Shown one piece after another: positions 22,313 through 35,559 of a stretch of DNA of 64,000 nt. Every line of letters starts with the position of its first letter. The first letter of the stretch is position 1. The notes beneath the pieces were generated by a model. It did no database searches. It saw only the letters and a program-made list of their open reading frames with translations, and had not been told where the DNA came from. A program made the position numbers and the translations under genes. Source of the stretch: Lantana camara (Eukaryota; Streptophyta; Magnoliopsida; Lamiales; Verbenaceae). The stretch spans positions 4,475,001 to 4,539,000 of the forward strand of contig CM074865.1 in assembly GCA_037501455.1 (NCBI GenBank), written 5' to 3'.

Positions 22313-25300
22313 ATGGCTGACCATTCTGATGAGCCTCCTCCTCCGGGAACCCATTCTTTGCGGAGTTCGCAACCAGTCTCATCTACTCACGAGGCATTCT
22401 CCATGCCAGTTGCTGATTCTAGAAGCACCCTTTTCCCTCTTCCCCATTCAAATGCAACCGCTTCTTCTTCCTTGGAAATTTCTACTCGTGAGGGCTCCAA
22501 TGGTTTCCATGTGCAGTTTCAAACAAATAATGATATTGAAGCTGCGGCGCAAAATGCTGTTCTGCACGAGCAAGTATTGCAGTTTGAATTATGCTTCGAT
22601 ATTTAGAGTTTATGTCTCACTGGTTATCCATCATATGACTTGTCTAATACCATTTCAGGAAATTGCCACACAAATGGTTATACAAAGTCGGAGGTTTGTC
22701 CTGAAAATTTCCAAAAAATAAAAACCCATTCTAATAATAGTATTTTATGTGGATTTTAACCTGTGTCTTCATACTTATGATCAGAGTTTGTCCTGAAAAT
22801 TTCCAAAAAATAAAAACCCATTCTAATAATAGTATTTTATGTGGATTTTAACCTGTGTCTTCATACTTATGATCAGAGAATCAAACACTGTAACTGGAAA
22901 TTCTGAAGATAGTAGAGACATTTTGTCTGGCCGCCATGATCCAAATGCACTAAAGGTGTTTCAGTCTCACCATGTTTTAAACTCTTTTTGTATTCTTTCT
23001 TGTGTGTTATGTTTCAATTTCAAAAACATTTACTAGACCATATTATGTTGCTTAATGTTTTCCAATTCAACAGGAGCATCTTCTGAAAATGACCACACAA
23101 CATCGAACCGAAGTGGCTTTAAAACGTGGCAAGCCCACCTCTGTGGATGAAGGTTGGACGACTATACTAAACCATTTACCATCTTTTGGTCTGTCATCTT
23201 TTTTCAGTCTAGAAGTTTAAAGACCCTGTATCAGATTTGGGGACCTTTTGATCCTATTAAAACTATTGACATTGTCTAGTTTGCGTCTGCATTGGCATTT
23301 GATATCCCAGTTAATTTTCTAAATAAACTCATAAGGATATATACTCCTTTGTAGTATATTGGGTTTTACAGCAGTTGCCTTTTTGGGATGTGAAGTAGGA
23401 CAGATCTGTGTGGTTTATTGATAATTTTATATTTTCCTAGTGACTGGAGATAATCAAGACGATACATTCTGCACTTATGATGAATAAATACTCGTAATAC
23501 ATTTTTGATGTTGGTACTACTGCATTCTTAGATGAATTCTGTCGGATAACTCTTGAGTGATTAATCTGCTAAAAAGGCATGCGAATTCTTTCACAACTTA
23601 TTAAGGTTTTAGGTATTTCCCGCATATATTGACACTAAGTCTTCTCTGAGTTCCAAAGTATCCACTGAGTTTGGCAGAGAACAAATAGAAAGTCCAAACC
23701 TGATTTAGTTCTGGTGCCCTGCATAGTTATATAACCAGTTGTATGATTAACCACTCGTATGATGATGTTCAATATTTAACCATCTTTTATCCCCCATTTT
23801 CTCTGCTAGGCAATTTGGAAATTGGAAATGGATATGGTGTGCCTGGCGGTGGTGCTTATTCTTCACTTCACCATAAACAAACCATTGGTAAGAAACTAAA
23901 AATATTTTCCTTCTTTGGATTATTCAAATAGTATTGTTTGACACGACTTTTCCGAATCTTCAGAGGGGAAGGACCTTGATAGCCAGAAAAGAAGCCAAAA
24001 TAACGATGAGGTTAATGGTGAGTCCGGACAGCAAACAATGGGTAAAGACTTACCCGAATATCTCAAGCAAAAGTTGAAAGCAAGAGGTATTCTGAAAGAG
24101 GGTCAAAGTGAAGAGAGGTCTTCGGTGCCAGAAAATGTGAGCTGGTTGTTTTGTAGTTGTTTTTGTTTAACCTTTCTCACAATAAGCTTTTGTATATGAA
24201 TCTTGATTTGCAAATTAAATCCCGGTTGTTAGCCTCTTTCTTATATTGTGATGATCAGTGCTAGTTTCTGTTTAAGCTAATCTGTAACTAACTCAAGTTT
24301 CTCATGTAATTTGGTCCAACATGATATATTCTTTTAACTCTACTTTCTGCTGGATCTATACTTTTTTTTTTTTTCCCTGAATGATATATTGTCAATGATA
24401 TCTAACGTGTATTGGGATTTTGGATTTTAGAGACCGGAGGCTCAGTCACCTCATGTCATGGCATGCGGGGATCTTCCCCCAGGATGGGTGAGTACCTGTG
24501 GTATTCTTGTGAAACATATATCAAGGAGTTTAATGAATGTAATTTACCTTGTATATCATCCTGTAATTTCATCACTCATCCCTTTTGCCCCCACCAAATG
24601 ATCTGCAGATTGAAACAAGGGACCCTGAAAATGGTGCTGTATTTTATTATAATGCGAGTTTAGGGATAAGCCAGTGGGAGAAACCTACAGATATGGCTCC
24701 GCATCCCGCTTCTGCTACAGCACCCTTTTCAGAAGATTGGGTAGAGGCATTTGATGAAACTTCAGGTATAGTTTCATTTTCTACTAATCAAATGTCTATA
24801 TATTTGCAAAGATTAGAAGAGCTTTAGATGCTGTTGTGATACTTAAATTTTGATTAAAAATATTATATTATTGGAAGTTACCTGAATTGGATATGTTTTT
24901 TGATATTATCATTCCCCTTCGCGTCAAATATCAACACTTGCCACTTGCAACTTCTGTTTCAGAATTGGTTAGTGCTTGTTTTTGTTTCTTAACCATTAGT
25001 TTCTGTAAAAGTTGGTTTTCTTCTGTCAACTAACTTAACAGTCCCTTTCTCCTTCATTCAGTAGTTTTTTATTCAAACTGCAGGTATAAATGTGTGAATG
25101 CTTGTTCACCTCTTCCAATATTAATTCATTCTCTTTCAACATATTTCCACTTTATCGTTGTGTGTCCTCCAATATAATATGTGGGCAGGACAGAATGTAA
25201 CCTCCTGACTATAGACTCATTGAGAGAAAAAAAATTCTTCTATTATGTATATATATATTTAATATTTCTCAACAATGTCCATTTCAGGTCAAAAATATTA

Positions 25301-26899
25301 TTACAACAGGAAGACCAATCTATCACAGTGGGGGCATCCAAGTGCACAAGAAGTCAACCCGCAGCATTATGACAGAACGGTTGCGCCCCATGCAACGGGT
25401 GGGAATTTGGAATATCAAGTGTCCATTTTTCCTAAATGCATGGGATGTGGCGGCTGGGGATTGGGTCTTGTACAGTCTGGGGGCTATTGCAATCACTGCA
25501 CTCGGTATGTTTCTCTCTTTTCTATCCATTTTCAGTATTTTCTATTGAAACTTTATTTGGTATAAGATGTCTAATGTTATTCAATGCAGACTTCACAATC
25601 TTCCACAAAGCCAGTACTTATCAGCCTCTGCTGAAAGCTATAACCGTGCCACTGATGCTGCTGGAAATCATGGAGACTCTGAGAAAATATCTTCCAAACC
25701 CAGGTGATGTATGGAATAAGGCAATAAAATAAATTGTAGCAACTTAACTCTAAAAGCGTCGTCAAGGGGTACAAGTGATGATGAAAACTGAGTTTTTCTT
25801 TTCTTTTTGTATATCTCAATATAAAATCGTTTTTCTTTTCTTTTTGTATATCTCAATATAAAATCGGTCCCAACTATTCTGATAAAGAGGTTCATAATTT
25901 GGTTTACCATGGTGCACAGGTCTAATGTGAAACCCCCTCTTGGGAAAGGCTATAAAAAGGACAGTAAGAAGCGTGCATATGGTGAAGATGATGAACTGGA
26001 CCCCATGGATCCAAGTTCCTACTCTGATGCTCCTCGTGGTGGTTGGTATGTCTCATACTCTTGCTAGTTGATAGAAAATTCAAGCTTGAAAAGGTTTCAA
26101 TGAGATTAGTAGATCTGCAAGTGCCTAGATCCTGACAAGTTAATGAATCACTGCTTATTTACAGGGTTGTGGGCCTTAAAGGAGTACAACCAAGAGCTGC
26201 TGATACCACTGCCACGGTATGATATCACTGTTATTTTGCCCGAAGAATTTCCTTTAGAGGAATTCAAGGCCAGATATAAATATTACAAATAAATGGGGAA
26301 GAAGTTAAAAAAGGATGAAGGGAACGTTTGAAATCTTAAAAAACGTGATCTGCTTTCAGATTAAGAAAATAAAAAAATGAGGCAATTCGTTCTGCTACTA
26401 CTTCTAATAAACTAGAAACTAGAAGCTAGAAGCTAGAAGAATTCGTTTCATTTTGCTGTTACTACATCATAAAATATACTGAAACAAGCTAGAAGCTAGA
26501 TGAGTCCCACGCCGTGCTTTTTTCTGTTTCTAGCTTCCTTTTTCTATTATTTAAAAGTACTTTTTTCTCCAAGATCTCCTATCTTTCATTGCTCCAATTT
26601 TTTCCAACTTCAACTTCTTCAAGGACAATGTATTTTTTGACAAGCTGTTTCAGCATATCCTTTAGATCAGTTTCATCCCATCATTCATTTTGCAGCATTC
26701 TTTTTGTTTTAACACAGTTTAATGCTTGGAAACTTCAAAATTGCAGGGCCCTCTTTTCCAGCAGCGGCCTTATCCATCACCAGGTGCAGTTCTACGGAAA
26801 AATGCTGAAGTTGCTTCACAAAGGAAAAAGCCGGGTTCGAACTACGCACCCATATCCAAGAGAGGAGATGGAAGTGATGGTCTCGGGGATGCTGATTGA
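22313..26899 (+). CDS. PQBP1: Polyglutamine-binding protein 1 homologue (splicing factor), 13 coding exons
   Basis: Exons: 22313-22573, 22659-22693, 22877-22955, 23074-23152, 23810-23887, 23964-24136, 24431-24487, 24609-24765, 25288-25504, 25590-25703, 25920-26045, 26165-26216, 26747-26899. All use GT-AG and join in frame to 526 residues ending at TGA. A WW domain spans about residues 250-282 (LPPGW, FYYN, SQWEKP), and a second WW-like repeat follows ([19 protein letters not shown]). A CMGCGGWG...CNHC cysteine motif sits near 355-377. The C-terminus has [20 protein letters not shown] and [20 protein letters not shown], the segment that in human PQBP1 binds the U5 protein TXNL4A (Dim1). PQBP1 is a nuclear protein that links WW-domain partners to the spliceosome. 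It converges with the receptor-kinase gene, whose stop lies 0.9 kb downstream. No broken exon was seen. Confidence 0.95.
22694..22876 (+). repeat. Exact tandem duplication of a whole 91-nt intron
   Basis: 22694-22784 and 22786-22876 are identical 91-mers, each beginning GTTTGTCC and ending GATCAG, separated by one A. They sit precisely between PQBP1 coding exons 2 and 3. Splicing from the first donor to the last acceptor keeps the reading frame. Confidence 0.95.
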
Positions 26900-27372
26900 G
26901 TGATGCAACACATCAGTATATCAACTTAATTGCAGAAAATCTTCAATTGATTATATGGTGACTGGAGTAAATCTTGAACAGGAAACAGAGTGATGTGAAT
27001 GATGCAGGCCATCGTCATGAACCGCCGGTGTTTGTTCAAGTTGAAGAAGTAACTCATTTGGGGTGGGTGGGGGTGTATGCAGAAATAATGCCTTGTGATG
27101 GAATGTGAATGCTTCAATTTTGAGGAAATTTGGCTTCAGTACCATTCTCTGTGTGTGTTTTCACTTATAAGTATAATACTGTGTTTTTTTGAATCTTTTC
27201 ACTTATATGGTGGTCGAGAAATGCTTATTGAACCATTTACATTAGTTGCAACAGTCGATACATTGTAAGAAACATTAATGTGTATATTTAATTTAGCTTA
27301 ATCTTTTAACTCCCTTTACATATGCACTGTGTTTCTTTTCTTAAATTATTCATTTTATCTTATGATGTGAAT

Positions 27373-27422
<50 letters not shown>

Positions 27423-27535
27423 TTTTAGCTTGCAATTAATAAATATCTAGAGAAGTAATTTTCACCCAAAAAAGAAAAATGTAGATATCAATTGAACTAT
27501 AGGGTTTATTTGTATTATTTCATTCAAATATCACA
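26900..27535 (+). other. 3' region of PQBP1 and (AT)n microsatellite
   Basis: Probable 3' UTR from 26900. No clear AATAAA was identified. A pure (AT)n run of about 45 bases occupies roughly 27376-27420. Short ORFs here have no recognisable domain. Confidence 0.6.
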
Positions 27536-27782
27536 TCACATAGTATTACCAGTAAAGATATTACATATGACACCCAACACATTACCAAGGGCAAACCACA
27601 ACAATGAAAATCGACAAACCACAACAATGAAAATCAACTCCAAAACGAAAGGGTAAAATAGGTATATCAAGTCTATTTTTAAATTACGTCTTAGAATTAA
27701 TGGACAACATTCGTTAAAAGCAATTTTAAAATATAACAGCATATATGTATTTCCGTTCAGGACTTTCTTTTCTGCAAACTTG

Positions 27783-30020
27783 TCACTTTGCAAGAAACAA
27801 AGTTCTAATCTTTTCCAGTTTTGCCATAGCTTCACTTATGCTGATCCTCTCCGAAGGCAAAAAGGCTAAACACTCGATCGCGACATGCAGAATAGATGAC
27901 AAACATAGCTCTTTAGCTGAGAACCTGTCTTCCTCTCTTACCAGCAAATTGCTGTCCACAACTCGAGTTACATTGTTTTCTTGCAATGAAAGGCTAACAT
28001 AGCTCATGAGGCTCATGTCCTCCCCAAACATGTCGTCGGTCGGCTTCTTTCTGGTGAAAGTCTCGAGCAGCATCACACCGAAACTGTATACGTCGGAACT
28101 GGTTGACACAACGCCTTCAGCTCCATATTCTGTTTCCACAAATTAAACAAAGACTTAAGCACATCATGAGCTACAAAAGCCAGAAACTAAGGGGGAGTTT
28201 GAAAGGGCTTCAAAATCTATTTAGATGCAACATTTGAGAGATCATTTCTGAACAACATTTAGTTCTTTGAAGTTGAAAATGCTTGCAACTAAAACTTGAA
28301 AAATACTGCTAACAGTTCATAAGGGAAAATTGGAAGTTTTGAAACTGAATAGACAAATGATTTCTATCTGTGATTGAAATAAGTGAAATTGAAATGTTGT
28401 TTTGAGATGTAACGGATTACATCATTACCCGGTGCCATGTAACCGATTGTTGCCAAGGTTCGTGTTTGCACCATCAAGTCACCTTCGCCGAACAGTTTAG
28501 CCATACCAAAATCGCCAACATGTGCGGTCATATCTTCATCCAGCAGCACGTTACTAGGCTTCAAGTCGCAATGAACAATAGGAAACGTGTATTCCGTATG
28601 AAGATATTCCAAGGCCAACGCGATGTCTATCATAACATTTAATCTCTGCAACAAATCCAAGAAAAGATTATGCGAATATAGCCACTTCTCCAAGCTCCCA
28701 TTAGGCATGTACTCCAAAACCAAAGCCTTGAAAGCTAGATTACTACAACATCCAAGTATCTTGATCAAGTTCCTATGCCTTATTGCTCCTAGTACTCGTG
28801 TTTCTCTCTCAAAGCTGTGACTTACATTTTCTGATTGTAGATTGAAAACTTTTACTGCAACCGTTAGCCCATCGGACAATGTTCCAACGAATACTGAACC
28901 GAAGCTCCCACTTCCAACAATGTTGCTCTCGCTGAATCCATTTGTCGCTCGTTGAAGTTCAAAGTAAGAACTTTCTCTCCAAGGATGTGATGACATTTGG
29001 CTTGTGGGTCCCTCTGCGTTGCTCGTTTTTCTTCTTCTCACTAGAAGAATCAGGAAAACAGCAAACAAGGCTGCTACAACAACACAAATAGGTGGTATAA
29101 TGCATCTCTCAACAGTTTTGAAAATACTTGTTTTGGTATGGTTTTTAACACAAGGTAGAACTTGGAGACGGGCCGGACCACATAGACGGGAGTTGTTTGA
29201 AAACGACTGAGCTGTAAAATTTGAAAAATTACCGCCTGTAGGAATCGGACCTTCAAGTTGGTTGTAAGAAACATTAAAGTACTTAAGATCAGAGAGTCCC
29301 TCCAAAGACTTTGGGATAATTCCTGAAAAATTATTAAAGGAAAGATCCAACAATTCTAAACCTCTTAAATTCCCGAGGGACGTTGGAATTGACCCTTGAA
29401 ATTTATTGTGTGCCAAATATAGCGAAACCAATGAATTTGCCTTGTCGATAGAACTCGGGACATTCCCTGTGAACTGATTCCAAGATAAGTCCATTTGTCC
29501 TATAGCCCTAAAGTTTCCAATCTCAGATGAGAGAGAGCCGTTTAATCTGTTTGAGGACAAGTTTAAGAACACGAGATCACTAAGGCTGTACAAACTGGAG
29601 GGTACATTAGATTCCAACTTGTTGTGATCTAAGTACAGTTCTCTCAAGGATTTGAGTTCACCAATGCATTCAGGAATCACGCCAGACAACTCGTTGCTCC
29701 CCGCATAGATGAACGCCAAATCGGTTAACTGGCAAATTTCAATAGGAATGCCTCCTTCGAGCTTGTTGTTAGTAAGATACACACGACCGAGTTTTCTTAA
29801 ATTTCCCAGAGTTGGTGGAATAACACCTGTTAACTCATTGTTCTCCAGGGCTAAATCTCGCAAGTTGGTCATGTTGCCAATCTCAGAAGGGATAGGACCT
29901 TTAATTCCACAAGAAGACGCCCGATCAATGCGAGAAATCTAAATTACAACATGTAAACTGGAAAATCTATGCTGAGAAGATGTAAATGCGAGAGATTGCA
30001 AAATTCAGATGGAATTCCAC
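27783..30020 (-). CDS. LRR receptor-kinase gene I: C-terminal LRRs, membrane segment, non-RD kinase
   Basis: The main exon runs from about 29938 to 28429 and the last exon from 28129 to 27783, joined by a phase-1 intron inside MAP|E-Y-G (CCGG|GTAATG ... AAACAG|AATATG). The order is: the ASSCGIKGPIPSEIGN segment, ten LRRs, a cysteine pair (RLCGP...LPC), a hydrophobic helix (IIPPICVVVAALFAVFLILL) with a basic stop-transfer RRRK, then the kinase. Kinase motifs are the P-loop VGSGSFGSV, VAVKVF, HCDLKPSNVLLD, GDFGMAK and MAPEYG. Cysteine instead of arginine before the catalytic D makes it a non-RD kinase, as in FLS2, EFR and Xa21. Upstream at 30020 an LRR exon start (GGIPSEF) enters at TTTTAG|GT but meets a stop at about 29945 and is out of frame with the kinase exon. 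The protein may therefore be broken here. Confidence 0.85.
28130..28428 (-). other. Kinase-domain intron of gene I
   Basis: About 300-nt AT-rich intron with canonical ends, at the position conserved in subfamily XII receptor kinases (after MAP of the activation segment). Confidence 0.85.
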
Positions 30021-30032
30021 CTAAAACACGAA

Positions 30033-30067
<35 letters not shown>

Positions 30068-32301
30068 TGTTGTGCCTCAAGATAAACGTTTAATGTAAGT
30101 GTTTTTGCCATTTTTTATTTTTATTTTTATTTTTATTTTTTGGTTTTCTTAATTCGATGGCTATTGAAGAATTTTGTAATTAGTTATAGTTGTTAGTACA
30201 GCTGTATAAGCATGTAGCTGAAAACAAGTTGTTAGGAGTTAGTTGGACACGTGTACTTAGGTTGCACGTGGAAATAAGTCTCTGGAATTTTATATTTATC
30301 AGCTTTGGGGAAAAACAAAAACTTGCACAGATTTCATAATTTTCCAAGTGAACACAATTTTCTCTCCAAAATCCTTTCGTTTTTGTTTTTTTTTTTTGGT
30401 TTGGAAATCCTTTCGTTTTTGGCTTATAACAAAGAATGTCTGCAATGTCTATGCAATTTGGTATTAATTTTCAGTCTAATTTTATATTTTTAAGATAAAA
30501 ATAACTCTTCTGTATTAATTACATTTTAAATGAGCATAGATTTTTTGGTATTGACAACATATTTGTTTTATTTAAAAGATTATCTTTCATTTCTTTTTTT
30601 ATTTAGTGCAATTATTCAATTTTTATTATTAAAATTTTCTATTTCAAGTAAGATTGAGAAGGAAAAAAAAACCACATTTATTTTATTATTATTGTTAAAA
30701 CTATATATTTGAAATTAAATTGAGAGAAAAAAAATATAATTTTATTATTGATATCAGAGAAGATGGTATCGTCGGTCACTACTAACTAAAAATAATAGAA
30801 AAAGAAAAAATAAAGTAAAAGTAAGAGGAAAAAAAGAAAAAAAATAAAGAAATAAATATTTGTACTAATTGATAAAAGGGAAAAAAAATGAAATTGAAAA
30901 TGAAAAAAATTGCAAAAAAAAATTTTGACCTAAAAAAAGAAAAAATTATTTATATTAAAATAATAAGATAATTAAATACTTTTATACCTAAATATGAATT
31001 ACATTTTTAATTTTGAAAAGTGAAGTTCACATGTCATTAGTAAGAAAAACTTAATTAAAATTAAAATGATAAGGAATTTAATTAAAATGAAATTAATACT
31101 AGTTGGTATGTAAATATTTTATAAATCACAAAGGGATAAATTAAATTTTACTCAAGAAAAAAAATGTCTTCAACATTAGCTTATGAATTTAATAATTTTA
31201 GCAAGTTTTATTTGGAAAAAATGCATTTTACCTCCCGTAATAATAGAAATTAGCAAAGGGTCCTTTATAGGAAAAGGAAAAAAAAAAAAAAAAAAAAAGA
31301 AGAAGCGGAAAAGCGCAATTTTGATATCACATGGTATTTTAGTTTTTTGGACGAAATTTTCACATGCACCATTTATACGTCACATTAATTTTCTTTTAAG
31401 CATTTTTTCACAACTATAATCATATGTGGCGGTTTTTTACTGTTAGGAGAGATAAGAACAATTGGTTTTTTCACCACATACGATTATAACTATTAAAAAA
31501 CTGCTTAAATGACAATTAGTTGGATCCACTAATGGTGCATGTGAGGGACACGTGAGAATTCCATCCAAAAATAACATCGGGATCAATATTGCACAATTTT
31601 CAAAAATTTTATTGCTAAAATTGGATAAGTGAAAATAATGGTAAATGCACACACTTTACATCTTAAGATACCAGAATTGCATTTCCCTTAAAAAAAAAAA
31701 TTGATACTTTCCACCTCCCAGTTCAAAAAAAGACATCTTCATTGACACAAGGGAGTATATAATGAAACATGTAAGCAAAATTAGAAGAAGAGATTAAAAA
31801 AAAAATAAAAAAATTATCATCCGAATTACAATTGTTTTTTCAAATCGCAACTTGCAAATTGTTATCTAACGTCTGCATTTGTAACATACCTACATCTAAA
31901 CTCATTTTAATAGTTTTGGATAAAAAACAACACATTTGTACATACTAACAACCATATCAAACAATATTACAGGGTCGACGTGGTACTTATATTAATTGAT
32001 GTTCGCATTGTTCAAGCAAATTGCACGAGTCAACTTATGCAGTTTAACGTCATTTCCATAAACATAGCTCGTGTCCCGTTTTATTGATTAAAGAAGATGA
32101 AATGTTTCATTTTCTTCTTAGATAATGACTCCATTAATTAAAAACAGAGAGGAAATAAATATTTTTGACATTACTGTTGGCACTATGAGATTAAGCAGTA
32201 GGCCAGCAGCCTTTGTAATTTTCACTATCCAATAGGCCTCAAGGAAGCTTCTACGTCCACTTTCAAATTTCTGCTCAAGTTATAAGAATTAGTATACATA
32301 C
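30021..32301 (-). other. Long AT-rich intron or spacer before the kinase exon
   Basis: A poly-T run of about 30 bases near 30037-30066, a poly-A run near 31269-31298, and low-complexity A/T sequence from 30500 to 31200. No supported gene or element. Confidence 0.6.
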
Positions 32302-33019
32302 CATGGAGGTTGTTCTCCCATAAATACAACCCTTGAAGCTTTGTCAACGAGCCTATGGAAGTTGGGATGCTCCCATTGAAATGATTAATCGATAACACCA
32401 GCAGCTCCAACTTGCTGCATTTGTAAATATTGAATGGAATTTGGCCACTAAGTTGATTACCAGAGAGATAAAGCCTGCCAAGCTGTGCATTATTGTTGCA
32501 CATATCATCTGGCAGCACACCTAACGGAGAACTATTCGTGAGATCAATGCATTTCATGTAAGAACCTGTAATAAAACTATACTTCCAACTCCAATATTTC
32601 TATTGTTGATGGGAGATGACCTGAGAACTGATTGTTTGAAAGCTCCAGGATTACCATTGTTGATATGTTGAAGATGGAGAGAGGTAATTCACCTGCCAAA
32701 TCCATTGTGTATGCCATGATTGATATAAGAAAACTTGGAGAAGCATGGTAAATTTTGTCACTTCAAAGATAATTTTATCACTTGGAGGCTGTCAACATAT
32801 CTATGAAATTGTTGTAGCTTAGATACAATTGTTCCAGGTTGGGAAGATTATGACACATGAAATATGGAATACTTCCCGATAGACTATTGTTGTAGAAATC
32901 TAAAGTTCGCAGAGAAGACATGTTGAAGATAAAAGTTGGAGTTTTCCCGGTTAGAGAGGCTCCTTTTACACTGAGAAATTGTAAACGTGAAAGATTGCCA
33001 AGTTCCGATGGAATTCCCC
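32302..33019 (-). CDS. LRR cassette 4 (exons GGIP, GELP, GSYMK)
   Basis: Three LRR exon-like blocks. GGIP: 33019 to about 32802 (GGIPSELGNLSRLQFLSVKG), whose donor is ruined because the expected CACAG|GTATGT reads CATAG|ATATGT. GELP: 32692-32621, exactly 72 nt, GELPLSIFNISTM, donor CTCAG|GTCATC. GSYMK: 32565-32302, 264 nt, YMKCIDLTNSSPLGVLPDD to NNLHG, acceptor ATTACAG|GT and donor CCATG|GTATGT. GELP and GSYMK have phase-1 ends and lengths divisible by three, so each could be added or skipped without changing the frame. It could equally be a decayed gene fragment. Confidence 0.65.
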
Positions 33020-34919
33020 CTGAATAAATAGTGCTAACATGAAAGATTTTATTTTTGTGCATCATCATAAAATTTAAGGGGTGTTTGTAAAGATTTCATC
33101 TCCACAGAATGCCAATACACTTCGCGTTTGTGAGTTGATGAATCAAAAATAAAAAATAAAACATGACTTAATAGAGATGGAAAAATCTGACGCAGTCTAT
33201 AAAATCTTAAAAAAAGTATATTTCAGACAGTTGAAGAGTTTGTGTGAAGTGCAACGCATACTTTGCTTTACTTTGCTTTTGGATGACAAAATTAAGCTAA
33301 GAGTAGCTCATACGAATTTTAAACAACTTTGTTCCGGTGTTGTATCTAAAATATTCAACATTCTGATGTTATAATATATTTGGCAAAATTGCAAAAATGG
33401 TCCAATAACTTTCATATTTTTTGAACTTCAATCCTCTTCGATTTCAAACTTTCAATTTTGTCCTCCAATTTAAATTTTTTTTATAATTTTCATCCAATTT
33501 TGACTTGAATTAAGCAAATTTCTCAAATTGGTCCACATGTCACTTATTGGGGCCAATTTTTGCTAATTTGTAATCTGACGTATCAAAAAATTAGGGATTC
33601 AAATTTTTGGTTGAAATTGCTTATATAGCATCAATATTATACACCCACGCATCAATTAACAAAAATATATATTTATTTATATTACATGACAAATTAAAAA
33701 AAAAAAAAAAAGAAACCGTAACATGCTTATATATAAAAATAAAATCAAAATCTAAATTCAAAAAATAAAATAAAATCACAATCCCCACTGTCCGTTCCCG
33801 CCCCCACCCTGGCCACCGTTCACCTCCCGCACACACACTCACGATTGCCGCCGGCGGCGACGGTTGAACCCAATCTCCAGCCGTTTTCTTCACTCCCAAC
33901 CGACCCCCAATCCCAAAAGCAAAAGAATTCAGCAGGAGTCTGTGAAGGTGGGGAGAAAAGAGATCAAAAAACCAAACAAATACAGAAGCAGAAAAGAAGA
34001 AGAAAAAGTAGGGGATGGTGGCGAGTCAGTGATTTGGTGGTGGCGCCCGATCTACGGATTTTTCATATATTTGTGGATCTATGGATCGGCGGTGGTTGGT
34101 GGCGGCGGCGATTTTGTGCAGTGGTGGTGCCGGCGATTTTGTGTGGTGGGGTTGGGGACTTGGGGTGGTAGCGGAGGCAATCTTGCTGTGCGTGAGTTGT
34201 TTCTTATTCTGATCTTGTTCGGCGTTTTTTTTTTTTTTTTAATTGTTTCATTTTTTATGTATTTTATTGAATATATATATATCATTTTTTAATTTGATAT
34301 ATAGAATGTATTTTTCTTTTTCTTTTTTTTTTTTATTTGATATGTCAACCATCTACATGTACGCCATGTAAGTTTTATAAATAAGTGAGCAAAAAAAATA
34401 TTTCAAATACGGCATGAATTGAAGTTATAAGTAAAAAATTAGGACTTTAGGTAATTTCGAGCTAAATCGAATAATAATTATAAAAAAATTTAAATTGAAG
34501 GATAAGATTAAGAACATAATATAAAAAAAATAAATTTTGGAAATGTGTGTGATCTTTACAATTTTACCTATATAAGTGCAGCATAGAAAACCCTCTGTGC
34601 CTATTCGAGAGTGACATGAACAAATTTGGGAGTTTACGTATTTTTATTTATTTTTTTAAATGGAACAAAAATTGAGTAAAATTAAAAAAAAAAACAAAAC
34701 AAAAACGGCATCTTAATTTAAACATTTTCGACATTCGTGTTAAATTTAAACTTTTGCTCTCTAGAGAGGAATGAAATATTTTGGAAATTAGTTGTTGGCA
34801 TCATAAGATTAAGCAACTGCACTTGTAAGTTTCACTATCCAATAGGCCTCAAGTGCTCAACTAAGCTTCTTCGTCGACTTTCAAATTTCTGCTCAAGTTA
34901 TAGGAATTAGTATACATAC
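33020..34919. other. Spacer between LRR cassettes 4 and 3, GC-rich repeat block
   Basis: 33380-33600 is transposon-like (GCAAAAATGGTCC and related phrases). 33780-34220 is a GC-rich block with CCGCCGGCGGCG and GGTGGCGGCGG that recurs at 36220-37130 and partly at 39955-40210. 34220-34860 is AT-rich and repeated at 37140-37850 and 43080-43590. The ORFs here are low-complexity and not called. Confidence 0.6.
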
Positions 34920-35559
34920 CATGGAAGTTGTTGTCATCTAAATACAATCTTTGAAGCTTTGTCAACGAGCCAATGGAAGTTGGGATGCTCCCATTGAAAT
35001 GATTAATCGCCAACGACAGCACTTCCAACTTGCTGCACTTGTAAATATTGAATGGAATTTGGCCACTAAGTTGATTACCATAGAGATAAAGCTCGCGAAG
35101 CAGTGTAATATTGTTGCACGTATCATCTGGAAGCACACCTAACGGAGAACTATTCGTGAGATCAATGCATTTCATGTAAGAGCCTGTAATAAAACTATAC
35201 TTCCTAGTCCAATATTTCTATTGTTGAAGGGAGAGATGACCTGAGAACTGATTGTTTGAAAGGTCCAAGATTTCCATTGTTGATATGTTGAAGATGGGGA
35301 GTGGTAATTCACCTGCCAAACCCGTTGTGTATGCAATGATACAAGAAAACATGGAGGGGCATGGTAAAATTTGTCATTCAAAGATAATTTAATTGCTTGG
35401 AGGCTGTGGACATACCTGTGAAACTATTGTTGTAGAAACTAATAACTCGAAGAGAAGACATGTTGAAGATAAAAGTTGGAATTTTCCCTGTTAGAGAGGT
35501 GCCTTGTACACTGAGAATCTGTAGACGTGAAAGATTGCCGAGTTCCAACGGAATTCCGC
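34920..35559 (-). CDS. LRR cassette 3 (exons GGIP, GELP, GSYMK)
   Basis: GGIP: 35559-35416, 144 nt, GGIPLELGNLSRLQILSVQG to NNSFTG, acceptor TATTTAG|GC, donor CACAG|GTATGT. GELP: 35312-35241, 72 nt, GELPLPIFNISTMEILDL. GSYMK: 35183-34920, 264 nt, YMKCIDLTNSSPLG to NNFHG, donor CCATG|GTATGT. All three blocks have intact consensus splice sites in phase 1. It is a near copy of cassette 1 at 41520-42015 across GGIP and GELP. Confidence 0.7.

Noticed and set aside
27376..27420. (AT)n run considered as an element end
   Set aside because: No flanking duplication or inverted repeat; a plain microsatellite.
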